A stretch of DNA of 64,000 bases from Longimicrobiales bacterium (GTDB taxonomy: Bacteria > Gemmatimonadota > Gemmatimonadetes > Longimicrobiales > Gaopeijiaceae): NCBI GenBank assembly GCA_028278645.1, contig JANQDZ010000034.1, positions 124,001 through 188,000 on the forward strand. The letters run 5' to 3'. The notes under the pieces are model-generated. The model worked only from the letters and a program-made list of their open reading frames with translations, was not told the origin of the DNA and made no database searches. The position numbers were made by a program, and so were the translations under genes. Shown here one piece after another: positions 41,529 to 49,913 of this stretch (position 1 is its first letter; each line of letters begins with the position of its first letter).

Positions 41529-42353
41529 CTAGAGATCCTGTCGTTTGAACAACCTGACGGAGAGCCCGACGGGAACGACGGTCCAGACCAAAAGCCCAAG
41601 GAACCCAATCGCAGACGCCACTGCCACCGAACCGGTGAGTTTGATAAGGGTGGCCCCCCCAGGCCCGAATAGGTGGATCCCTCCAACCTGGAGCAGGGAT
41701 AAAACCCGGACTGTGTCGATGGGGTTGCCCAAAAGCCCCCCGATGAGGACGATCCTGAGGGCACCGGGGGTCAGATAGAGCGTGGTGCCAAGCATGATCA
41801 CGCCGTACACCACTTCAAAGAAGATCCACACTCCCAAGGCTATCCCGATTGAGAGCTGGGTCCGCCCCGATAACAGCGATACCAACATCGACACCCCGGT
41901 GAAGACCAGAGCCAGAAGGAGACTATACCCGATGACGATGAGGTAGCTGAGAGCTCCTATCGGACCTATGACCAAAGCGATGATGATGCCCGGTGCTCCA
42001 AACCCGACGATGGAAGCTCCAAGTACCGTCATGACCAGGCCAAGGTACTTTCCCAGAAGGACGCGGGATCGGGGGAGAGGCTGGGTGGCGAGGAGCTCCA
42101 GGTATTCCGTGTTGGAGGTAAAGCTGAACACGCCGAGGAGCAATGCGAAAAGGGGTATCAGAAATCCCGCCAGGTTCACGATGCTGGCTGCCGTCCGGGT
42201 AAAGTCCTGGAAACCTGCGTATCCCGATGTGACCATTCCGAAATAGGCAGTCAGAATGGTGAGGATCGTAAACAAACCCGAGAAAAGGAGGACCCAGCGG
42301 TTTCTCCTGTTGAGCGTGAACTCCTGGCGCCCAATCCACCAAACCGAGCTCAT
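41529..42353 (-). CDS. nosY: Nos ABC transporter permease
   Basis: 274 residues with six membrane helices, ABC-2 type. SSVWWIGRQEF at the start, SNTEYLELLATQPLPRSRVLLGKYLGL between helices 2 and 3, and GIIIALVIGPIGAL. It works with NosF to supply the sulfur or another factor needed to mature the copper-sulfide centre of NosZ. Its start overlaps the nosL stop (ATGA). Confidence 0.88.
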   Translation of the reverse strand: MSSVWWIGRQEFTLNRRNRWVLLFSGLFTILTILTAYFGMVTSGYAGFQDFTRTAASIVNLAGFLIPLFALLLGVFSFTSNTEYLELLATQPLPRSRVLLGKYLGLVMTVLGASIVGFGAPGIIIALVIGPIGALSYLIVIGYSLLLALVFTGVSMLVSLLSGRTQLSIGIALGVWIFFEVVYGVIMLGTTLYLTPGALRIVLIGGLLGNPIDTVRVLSLLQVGGIHLFGPGGATLIKLTGSVAVASAIGFLGLLVWTVVPVGLSVRLFKRQDL

Positions 42354-43099
42354 CTTTGGGCCTCTTCATCGGATGTGTGGGCTCCCGCGACCTTCAACAT
42401 GCCAAAGGGGCGATCCTTAGACGGACCGATGGGGAAGCCCGAGCCTGGCTTGAGGGCCAGGAACCGCACCTCCACGGTGTCCCCCGCCGCTGGGACAGTG
42501 ATAGCGCCGGCTTCTGGATAACCGGTGACGGTCAGGGTGAGGTCAGCCTCCAGTTCTCGGCCCACCGCCCTCAAGATCACGAGATCGTCTTTCTCTACCT
42601 CCACAACGTCCGGGACCATCCGGTCCCCTTCGATGGTGACCTCCAAGATCTGGTCCGGGGTCCCCCGCTCGGCGCGGTACCCGTACCAGTCCACCACTTT
42701 TTCGTCAGGATGCTGTTTGGCCTCCTTGGCGCCACTGGCATCACTAAAAGTCACCACCCTGCCATTCATCACCGTGGGGATATGGTCGGTAAGGAGGAAG
42801 GTCGACAGCTCGGCACTCTGGAAAAACCCAGTCCGGTAGTCTGCGAAGTAGATGTCCGAGGCCCGGGGGCGTTCGTCCTTCGGTAGCCCTTCGAGGTACC
42901 GGAGCAGACACGCCGGGGAGTCGAAGGTGATGAACTCGGATCCGCTCACGAAGCCAGCGGATTGGTTCACCTGGTCGATGACCATGTTGCATTCCCGACA
43001 GACGTCGATCCCTTCTACCAACTCGATTTTCGGCTCCTGGGCGCAGCCAGCCAAGATCACGAGGCTCAAAACCGTACGAAGAAATAATCGAAGCCTCAT
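42350..43099 (-). CDS. nosL: NosL copper chaperone with a C-terminal extra domain
   Basis: 249 residues; lipobox L-A-G-C. NosL domain (about 20-150): CRECNMVIDQVNQSAGFVSG (the C-x2-C-x-M copper motif), FDSPACLLRYLEG, ADYRTGFFQSAEL and FLLTDHIPTVMNG. NosL delivers Cu(I) to NosZ. A second, cupredoxin-like domain (about 165-245: VTIEGDRMVPDVVEVEKDDLVIL, GDTVEVRFLALKPGSGF, GMLKV) is not part of ordinary NosL. That domain has no Cys or His in the usual copper-ligand positions, so it may only serve binding. Overlaps nosF by four bases. Confidence 0.88.
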   Translation of the reverse strand: MRLRLFLRTVLSLVILAGCAQEPKIELVEGIDVCRECNMVIDQVNQSAGFVSGSEFITFDSPACLLRYLEGLPKDERPRASDIYFADYRTGFFQSAELSTFLLTDHIPTVMNGRVVTFSDASGAKEAKQHPDEKVVDWYGYRAERGTPDQILEVTIEGDRMVPDVVEVEKDDLVILRAVGRELEADLTLTVTGYPEAGAITVPAAGDTVEVRFLALKPGSGFPIGPSKDRPFGMLKVAGAHTSDEEAQR

Positions 43100-44034
43100 G
43101 AGGATCCCTCCCGGCGTTCCGTCGCCTCAAAGTGGGGTCGCACCAATGCATCCCAATCCGGTGGCTCGGTGTGGAATTCTTCCACCGCTCCACCAGCCTC
43201 CTCGATGGCCTTGACCACGTCCAGCCGCCGGTTCGGGAGAGCCCGAAAGTGCACGTGCCGTCCATTCCGATCAGTGATCTCCGCTCCGGCAGCCCTCGCC
43301 GCCGCCAGGATCGACTCGGAAGTGGCGGTCAGCACCACTCGAACCTTCGTTTCCCTGGTGACGGTGGTCCTGAAGACCGAGGCGTCTTCCACAACCACGA
43401 GTCGCCCTCCGACCAATACCGCGACCCGATCCGCCGTCCGCATGGTCTCGTGCAAGTTGTGAGATGAAAAGATGACGGTCATGCCCTTGGCCCTCAGGGT
43501 CTTGAGGTGATTCCGGAGCCTTCGGTTCCCCAGGGAATCCAGGTTCAAGGTCGGCTCGTCCAAGACATAGAGCGGAACCTCTTTCAGGAATGCCACCGCT
43601 AGGCTAAGGCGCTGCAACATCCCACCGGAGAATTCCCTCGTGAATCGATCGGCATCTTCCTCGAGGGCAAATAGGTCCAACATCCCGTCGACCTTGGCCT
43701 TCGGCTCCCCTCGAAGTCGTGCAAAAAAAGCCAGAATCTCCCGGGCAGTCAGAAGCCCCGGCATCGTAGTCTTCTGCGGCAGGTAAGACACCACGGCCTT
43801 CGCTTTGTCGGGCTCCGCTGAGACGTCGGATCCGTTGATCAGCACCCTTCCAGCCGAAGGGGAATGCAGTCCGGCGATTGCTCTCAGGACGGTGGTTTTC
43901 CCGCCCCCGTTTGGTCCAAGGAGGGCGAGGGTCTCACCTTCCCCTACCTCGAGGTCGATCCCCCGCACGGCTTTAACCTGCCCGAAACTTTTCTGGAACT
44001 CCTCCAACTTCAGGATGGACTCTTTCGATATCAT
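43096..44034 (-). CDS. nosF: Nos ABC transporter ATPase
   Basis: 312 residues from ATG 44034, overlapping the nosD stop; an earlier start lies inside nosD and is rejected. Walker A GPNGGGKTT, Q-loop LPQKTT, signature FSGGMLQRLSLAVAFL, Walker B LYVLDEPTLNLD and H-loop SSHN. The C-terminal region after 220 (a small alpha/beta domain, RVVLTATSESILAAARAAGAEI) is as in NosF. It drives NosY during NosZ maturation. Confidence 0.9.
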   Translation of the reverse strand: MISKESILKLEEFQKSFGQVKAVRGIDLEVGEGETLALLGPNGGGKTTVLRAIAGLHSPSAGRVLINGSDVSAEPDKAKAVVSYLPQKTTMPGLLTAREILAFFARLRGEPKAKVDGMLDLFALEEDADRFTREFSGGMLQRLSLAVAFLKEVPLYVLDEPTLNLDSLGNRRLRNHLKTLRAKGMTVIFSSHNLHETMRTADRVAVLVGGRLVVVEDASVFRTTVTRETKVRVVLTATSESILAAARAAGAEITDRNGRHVHFRALPNRRLDVVKAIEEAGGAVEEFHTEPPDWDALVRPHFEATERREGSS

Positions 44035-45422
44035 TGCCGGCGCCTCCGAGTCCGTAGCCAGGAACTCCCAATGGCCGTGCCTGCCATCGGACCTAGAGTG
44101 AGAAGGAGGTAGAAAAACGCCCAGGCAGGAGCCCGGTTCAGGCTCCGAGGCCCGAACAGGTGCCACGGAACGTCGCCGTTCGGTGACGGCTCCATGAGAG
44201 GCGCGGGATCCTGTGCCTCTCCCAGGTCGAGGATGGGGAGAGCGTTCTCCGCCAGTTCCAGGATCCGAGCTGCGGGACTCAGAAGGTAGAACCGGACCTC
44301 CGGAGTGGAAGATTCCATGACCTGGAACACGTTTTGTATACTGAAGGGGTGGTCTCCCCAGCCATCGCCATCCAAGTCGTAACCTCGGTAGTCAGTCCAG
44401 TGGTTCCCTCCTCCTTCGTCGGCCCAGGCGATATCCATCTCGCTCACATCCTGGAGAAGCTCGCTGAGGTTGTTGATGAAGTTGTTCCGGATAAAGGAGT
44501 TGTGATCGCTTCCCCCGTTCAGCTGGACGGCCAGGTCATTGTCCACGACGTCGTTCCGTGCAATCACGTTGTTACTGCTATTGTTCAGGAAGATGCCCCG
44601 GCTGTTGTCGATGATGAGGTTGGAATCGGCGAAGACGTTGTCCATCGACTGGTAGAGAATCCCGTAAGCCCTGAATCCCCGGCACTGGGCAAACGTGTTC
44701 CCCGTGAGGGAGATGTCTTCCGAATACATCAGAGCTGCCCCAGCAACGTTTCGTTCGAAGAGATTCCCCCGGAAGTTGTTGTGGTTGGAATACATGTAGT
44801 GGAGGCCGTACCGGACATGATGGATGTGGTTATCGACGACCTCGGTTGAGTCGGAGAACGAGAAATAGATCCCATCCCGGGCATTCACGATCTCGTTCCC
44901 GAGAACGAGGTTCCCCCTGGAGTTCCAGAGGTGGATCCCGTTTCCCCGGTCCGATTCGATCAGGTCCTCCCTACCCTCGATGAGATTCCCTTCGAGGTGA
45001 GCGTAGTTCCCGGCCTTCACATAGATCCCGTGTAGGGATTCCGACACCCTGGAGTTGCGAACCGTTACCGAGTCGGCCTCCACGAGGATACAGGCCATGT
45101 CTTTGGTCAGGTGGGGACCGGCTTCGCTCACATGGATCTCATCCAGGACCGTTCCAGGCGCCAGGATCTGGACCACGTTTCCCACATAGCCCCCACGAAT
45201 GGTGGGTACACCTTCGCCAGTCCCGGTCAAGACCACGGGGACACGAATGACCAGGTTCTCACGGTACTCCCCTGGAGAGAGGCGGATCGTATCACCTGGA
45301 CCCGCTCTTTCGAGGACGGCTCCGATGGACTCCCCCGACAAGAGGGTGTGCGTAGCCACGCCCCCCTCTTGGGGAGCCGCCTGGAGGGTCACCAGCGCCA
45401 GGAGGATCGCAGCAGAACTCAT
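44031..45422 (-). CDS. nosD: NosD maturation protein, right-handed beta-helix
   Basis: 463 residues. A short signal peptide, then many short beta-helix rungs rich in Asn (NSRGNLVLGNEIVNARDGIYFSFS, NNFRGNLFERNVAGAALMY, NNSSNNVIARNDVVDNDL, NHWTDYRGYDLDGDGWGDHPF), the NosD/CASH pattern. It ends in a membrane helix (AFFYLLLTLGPMAGTAIG). The periplasmic partner of NosFY in assembling the NosZ CuZ site. Confidence 0.9.
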   Translation of the reverse strand: MSSAAILLALVTLQAAPQEGGVATHTLLSGESIGAVLERAGPGDTIRLSPGEYRENLVIRVPVVLTGTGEGVPTIRGGYVGNVVQILAPGTVLDEIHVSEAGPHLTKDMACILVEADSVTVRNSRVSESLHGIYVKAGNYAHLEGNLIEGREDLIESDRGNGIHLWNSRGNLVLGNEIVNARDGIYFSFSDSTEVVDNHIHHVRYGLHYMYSNHNNFRGNLFERNVAGAALMYSEDISLTGNTFAQCRGFRAYGILYQSMDNVFADSNLIIDNSRGIFLNNSSNNVIARNDVVDNDLAVQLNGGSDHNSFIRNNFINNLSELLQDVSEMDIAWADEGGGNHWTDYRGYDLDGDGWGDHPFSIQNVFQVMESSTPEVRFYLLSPAARILELAENALPILDLGEAQDPAPLMEPSPNGDVPWHLFGPRSLNRAPAWAFFYLLLTLGPMAGTAIGSSWLRTRRRRQ

Positions 45423-45472
45423 AAGGAGGACCCAGGCTTCATGAGGAGAAGCCCGTCGATCCGAGTCCCTTT

Positions 45473-45970
45473 CTATCTGGTCATCCGACGGATCTCGTCG
45501 TTGACCATGGTTTGAGTCCGGACCCCCGCCACTCCGGTTTTCACCAGGAGCTGCCAGACTTCCTCCATGTCGAGGAAGAGCTGTTTATCAAAAGCACCGG
45601 CCTCCCGGCGGGCATTGCAGTCCTCGTATAGGCCGAGGGCAGCGGTGAGCTGGTGCTGCGTGTCCACCCACTCCTCCTGGAGCGTTGGACTGAAGTCGGA
45701 CCCGTGTTGGTTGAACCCTTCGGTGATGTACGCCGCGACCGGGTTGATGACGTTGAGGACACCGATGATCTCGATGTCCTTGTTATGCACCCTGGCCTCC
45801 CAATCCTCATCCGAACTCACCTCCATCGGGTCGGGGACCACCAAGGGTTCTGGAGCCTCCACCGTCAGGAGGGGGGCTTCCGCGTCGGGCTCGCTCGCCG
45901 GGGACCCATCGGTCCCTCCGCAGGCCGAAACCAGCCCGGCTGTCAAAAATCCAATCAGTAGGTTTCGCAT
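45473..45970 (-). CDS. Nos-cluster lipoprotein of unknown function
   Basis: 165 residues from ATG 45970 (GGAGGTTAGAG upstream). Lipobox V-S-A-C after a short signal peptide, then an acidic Pro-rich linker and a helical domain (EDWEARVHNKDIEIIGVLNVINPVAAYITEGF, QEEWVDTQHQLTAALGLYEDCNARREAG). No heme or metal motif; lone Cys near 115. It is encoded between the NosB-like protein and nosD with two bases between stop and start, so it belongs to the operon. Not recognised as any named Nos factor. Confidence 0.7.
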   Translation of the reverse strand: MRNLLIGFLTAGLVSACGGTDGSPASEPDAEAPLLTVEAPEPLVVPDPMEVSSDEDWEARVHNKDIEIIGVLNVINPVAAYITEGFNQHGSDFSPTLQEEWVDTQHQLTAALGLYEDCNARREAGAFDKQLFLDMEEVWQLLVKTGVAGVRTQTMVNDEIRRMTR

Positions 45971-45972
45971 CT

Positions 45973-46629
45973 CTAACCTCCAGTACTTGTCTCCGGGCGC
46001 GATTCGCCGTCCGGTGCGGGTCTCCGCAATGTCAGGTAGAAGGCCCCCGTCAGTAGCAGTCCGAAAGCCAAAAAGAGGTAGGCCCCGAAAGCCGGGTAAG
46101 ACCACACCTCGAACTGGCCCACCATTTTGTGCCCGAATACAGGGGGCGTGAACGGATCGACCGTCACCGCGGCCCGTGGATCCAGATTTTTTCCATAAAA
46201 ATCAAGCTTGTACCAGAAACTCCAGAGGGAGAATCCACCGAAATACACCGCAATCACGAGCAAATCCAGGAGAGAGCGTAGGTTCCCGATGGCTGCAGAC
46301 CTGAGTGTCAGGACGCCGATCAACCCGATCACGAGCGGTATCCACTTCAGTTCGGTGAAATCCTCCTCCCGGAGTTCCTCCATCCCGATGTAGTGGTTGA
46401 GAACATTGATCTCGGTGAGGTCATTCCCCCCGTCGCCCCCCACCAGCGCGTGGCTATAGATGTGGAGGTCGAGACCCTCGGGGTACTGCTGCGCCCAGAA
46501 ATTCATCCGCCAAAGGGGCGCGAAGAACGTCGGGATCAAGACCAAGACAGCGACCGCCACTAACAACCGGCTTCGCCCTGTGAGGGGCCGATCCAGACTG
46601 TTCGAGAGTCGTTTTAGCCAGGCGACCAT
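45973..46629 (-). CDS. nosB: NosB-like multi-pass membrane protein
   Basis: 218 residues with four to five membrane helices. The first helix is followed by a periplasmic loop (PLWRMNFWAQQYPEGLDLHIYSHALVGGDGGNDLTEINVLNHYIGM) characteristic of the membrane protein that follows nosZ in clade II clusters. It is given the nosB name only because of position and topology. The exact job of NosB in N2O reduction is unknown. RBS not distinct; it lies 64 bp after nosZ. Confidence 0.6.
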   Translation of the reverse strand: MVAWLKRLSNSLDRPLTGRSRLLVAVAVLVLIPTFFAPLWRMNFWAQQYPEGLDLHIYSHALVGGDGGNDLTEINVLNHYIGMEELREEDFTELKWIPLVIGLIGVLTLRSAAIGNLRSLLDLLVIAVYFGGFSLWSFWYKLDFYGKNLDPRAAVTVDPFTPPVFGHKMVGQFEVWSYPAFGAYLFLAFGLLLTGAFYLTLRRPAPDGESRPETSTGG

Positions 46630-46693
46630 CAGCGCCTCGTTCGGTTTCTTCCGGCCGGAGCCGTTTTCGGCCCCGACCGGTCACAAGTGTCTC

Positions 46694-48601
46694 CTACCTG
46701 ACGAGGAGGTACCCCTGCATCTCCTGGTGGAGAGCGCTACAGAAATTCGTGCAGTAGAAGGGGTATACTCCCGCCTTGTCAGCGACGAAGGTCACGGTCT
46801 TCGTCTCTCCAGGGTCGATCACCAGGTTCACGTTGTACTCGTCCACAGCCATGCCGTGGAGCTCGTCCCTGGTCTGCTCAATGTTCGTGACATGAATCCG
46901 GACCGTGTCTCCCTGGTTCACTCGGATAACGTCCGGAGCGAAGAACGACCGAACCGACAACATCCATACCTCGACCATCCGGCCATTCCGCTCGATCCTC
47001 GTATCCTCCACTTCCCAGACGGCTTCGGGATGGGAGGGCCACTGTGGGTCATCCCGCTCGTAGACCTCAATTGGGTTGAGCTTGTCCGCGTGCACCATCA
47101 CGGCGTAGTGGGGCTCAGGCTCGGTGAAAGCATCGTAAAGGAGGGACATCCGTTCCCCCTGGATGTCTATGAGCTGAGCCGATTCGGGGATTGACGGACC
47201 CACGCTGACGTGACGCCCTTTGGAGAGCTTGTTCAGGGCCACCAGGTAATTCCCGTCCGGAGACCGGCTGTCCCCTTCGGCCGCCACCAGGTGTCCGATG
47301 TTGTACGCAACCGGAATCTTGTCCAGCACGTACTGGTTCATGTCTGCACCGTCCTCATACGGAGGGAGCTTCCATTTCGCCACGGCGCTCTCTACAAAGA
47401 GGGAGGTATACGCGTTCCCTTTGTCATCGAACTGGGTATGCAGGGGGCCCAGGCCTACCGGGATTTCGGCCTCCCTGACCGATTCGTAGGTGAGCACCGG
47501 GATCCCGTCGATGATCTCTTCAAAATCTTCGGCCGCGATGGCGGTCCGGATCTTTTCGATGTCATAGACGGTGGTGGTGGGGGAGAGTTTGCCAGATCCG
47601 ATGATCCAACGGCCGTCGGGGCTTACGTCAACACCGTGGGGAGACTTGGCCAGTGGGATGAACCAAGCAATGTCTGAAACGTCCTCAGGCATGATGACGG
47701 GCGCCCCGGCATGGGTCTCAAAGTTCCCGGCATCCACTGCTGCTTGGGCGGCCCGCCAGTCCACCATAAGGATGTAGTCTTTATCCTTCTGAGAGGCGGT
47801 GACCTCCAGCTTCCCACCCTCGATGAACTCACGCTCAGAGTTATAACACGTCCAGAAGAAGTACCCGTCGCTGGGCCCCTTCCCAGAATCTCCGAGATCG
47901 TAGTTGAATGGCGGTACCAGGATCTCCCACCCGAGCGTCATGTCCCCGGAGTTTGGATCCACCTTGATTCCAGCGACCACGCCTTTATACCGGGTGGCGT
48001 ACTCTGTTACGTCGGCGTATGTGCCTTCCGGGAATGGGATGGACATCCGCGTAGCCATCGTGACGTACTCGGTGTTGGGGCTCACAAAAGAGCTTCCGTG
48101 GTTCGCTGAGATATTCGGGATCTTCAGAATCTGCTTGACCTTGAAGTCCCGGAGATCGATGCGTGCGATACGTCCGTTGGCGTTGTCATTGATGAACAGC
48201 CAGCGGCCATCGTACTCCCCATCGGTCTCGGACGGGCCTGGGTGGTGGGAGTCTCCCCAGGTGTAGCCGCCCAGCATTTCCTTCGACTCATCGTCAAATC
48301 CATACCCGGTGCCGGGATACGGCGTGAACACGGGAATGGTGGCGATGTGTCGCATGGAAGGGACGCCAGACACGAAGATCTGCCCGCTGTGGCCACCGGA
48401 GTAGAAGAGGTAGTACTCATCCAGGTCTCCCGGTGCCACGTACGTGGCCAGAGCAGCGTTGGTTAGCTCTGATCCTCCGGCCGCAGCTCCGCCCCTTCCC
48501 TCCCCTCTCCGTGGCGGGCCATCTCCGCAGCCGATCACCCCTCCGAGAAACAGGGCGACCATCGGCAGAGTCACCAGCCGGTAATTGGTCTTCGTACTCA
48601 T
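46694..48601 (-). CDS. nosZ: Nitrous oxide reductase, clade II
   Basis: 635 residues from ATG 48601 (GAGGAGGCG upstream). The signal peptide is Sec-type, not Tat, and ends in a V-I-G-C lipobox, so the enzyme may be lipid-anchored; clade I NosZ has a Tat signal. Seven-bladed propeller with CuZ His candidates in DSHHPGPSE, SANHGSSF, SPHGVDVS, GPLHTQF, YNIGHLV and EPHYAVM. C-terminal cupredoxin domain with the CuA site: HGMAVDEYN, then CTNFCSALHQEMQGYLLV (two Cys, His, Met). It reduces N2O to N2 in the periplasm. Confidence 0.96.
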   Translation of the reverse strand: MSTKTNYRLVTLPMVALFLGGVIGCGDGPPRRGEGRGGAAAGGSELTNAALATYVAPGDLDEYYLFYSGGHSGQIFVSGVPSMRHIATIPVFTPYPGTGYGFDDESKEMLGGYTWGDSHHPGPSETDGEYDGRWLFINDNANGRIARIDLRDFKVKQILKIPNISANHGSSFVSPNTEYVTMATRMSIPFPEGTYADVTEYATRYKGVVAGIKVDPNSGDMTLGWEILVPPFNYDLGDSGKGPSDGYFFWTCYNSEREFIEGGKLEVTASQKDKDYILMVDWRAAQAAVDAGNFETHAGAPVIMPEDVSDIAWFIPLAKSPHGVDVSPDGRWIIGSGKLSPTTTVYDIEKIRTAIAAEDFEEIIDGIPVLTYESVREAEIPVGLGPLHTQFDDKGNAYTSLFVESAVAKWKLPPYEDGADMNQYVLDKIPVAYNIGHLVAAEGDSRSPDGNYLVALNKLSKGRHVSVGPSIPESAQLIDIQGERMSLLYDAFTEPEPHYAVMVHADKLNPIEVYERDDPQWPSHPEAVWEVEDTRIERNGRMVEVWMLSVRSFFAPDVIRVNQGDTVRIHVTNIEQTRDELHGMAVDEYNVNLVIDPGETKTVTFVADKAGVYPFYCTNFCSALHQEMQGYLLVR

Positions 48602-48646
48602 ATTTCGCCTCCTCTGTGGAAAAACTGGTCGCACTCCGATTCCGTT

Positions 48647-49894
48647 CTATCTGGTCTCAGATCCGCCTAGGTCCGAGGCCCCAGCGGTATCCGGCGGGAT
48701 ACTGTCGGCTCTGTTCGTCACGATGTCGTAGGCCCGCATGATCTTCTCGATAGCCTCCCACTTCTCCTCGTCGGTGAGGATGATCTGACTCCCGAGGATG
48801 ATCTCCATTGTCCCGGTCGGATCGAAAAGGAACTCCTCCACCGTCTTATTGAATCGCGTCCGGACATCGTCGGGAGCCCAGGAGAGATCCGGCCCTTTCT
48901 CGGTGGGAGACTGGATGTCGTAGGCCTCGATGCTGTGGCAGACGAAGCAGCTCTTCTCAGCGAAGAAAGCCCCTTCGCCTTCGAGCATCCTCCGCTCCCG
49001 CTCGATCTCCTCTTCCGTCATCTCGTCTCTCAGCTCAATCCCCGGGAAGTAGGACCAAGGCAGGTCGCTGTTGTCCCTCCAGCTCATGGCCAGCATGGCT
49101 AGAGCGTATTGATCCCGAGATTGCAGGTTCATTTCGGGCATGATGGTGCCCGGCACGACGGTTTCAGGGGATTGGAAGTGTTTGATGTGCCAGTTGAAGA
49201 TGGTCTGCTGTGGGGAAACCAGATTCGAGAAGTCGTACCCTTCCGCGTGCTTGTCCCCTTCGAACGTCAGGTCCGGCCCGAGGCTGCCCCCGACACCGTT
49301 GATCACATGACAGATCTTGCACCCTTTTTCCCTTACCAACTGCTTCCCGTGGTTGATGAAGGGCATGCCGGCCGTGCTGCGTTCGTACCTGTGGCAGAAA
49401 TTGCAGGTGATCTCATACAGGGGTATGGGAGAACGAGGATCGTACTCACTTCCGACGGCCTCCCCGAGAATCGGGACGTCCCAGTGTTCTACATATCCGT
49501 GTCCGTCGGAGTAGGTGAGAGCCAACCCTTGGCCCCCGTGGCAGGGCGTACATCCGAATTCCTCGATCGGATGTGCCGAGAAGATCTCTTGGTTCGGATG
49601 CGTTGCCCACGGTTGCTCAACGTCCTCCAGCCCCGCCCAATCGACCCCGAGATGGCAGGTTGTGCACCGGTCGACCAGGTTCAGGTCTTCCACCCAGATT
49701 TGTTGAATCCCTTTCGGGAGTTGGCCGGGGTCCACATCACCGATCTCCTGTGCCACGATGAACTCGAATTCGGACTGGTAATACTTCCATTCCGGCGAGG
49801 AATCCACGACGACAGCTGCGACCCCGGCAACCAGGGTGAGAGCAGAGACCACCAGTAGAATGGTGAGTTCTTTCACGCCGATCCGTTGAATCAT
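48647..49894 (-). CDS. Membrane-anchored pentaheme cytochrome c of the nos branch
   Basis: 415 residues. N-terminal membrane helix (about 10-31) and five CXXCH motifs at residues 77, 115, 164, 192 and 316; Met ligand candidates in MPEM. It contains CHVINGVGGSLGPDLTFEG typical of mono-heme cytochrome c domains, here in the middle. It takes the place of cytochrome c1 for the Rieske/cytochrome b pair encoded just upstream and would donate to NosZ, directly or via small carriers. The gene is 45 bp from nosZ and 19 bp from cytochrome b. Confidence 0.9.
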   Translation of the reverse strand: MIQRIGVKELTILLVVSALTLVAGVAAVVVDSSPEWKYYQSEFEFIVAQEIGDVDPGQLPKGIQQIWVEDLNLVDRCTTCHLGVDWAGLEDVEQPWATHPNQEIFSAHPIEEFGCTPCHGGQGLALTYSDGHGYVEHWDVPILGEAVGSEYDPRSPIPLYEITCNFCHRYERSTAGMPFINHGKQLVREKGCKICHVINGVGGSLGPDLTFEGDKHAEGYDFSNLVSPQQTIFNWHIKHFQSPETVVPGTIMPEMNLQSRDQYALAMLAMSWRDNSDLPWSYFPGIELRDEMTEEEIERERRMLEGEGAFFAEKSCFVCHSIEAYDIQSPTEKGPDLSWAPDDVRTRFNKTVEEFLFDPTGTMEIILGSQIILTDEEKWEAIEKIMRAYDIVTNRADSIPPDTAGASDLGGSETR

Positions 49895-49913
49895 GGCCTG
49901 ATCTCCCCCCGCC

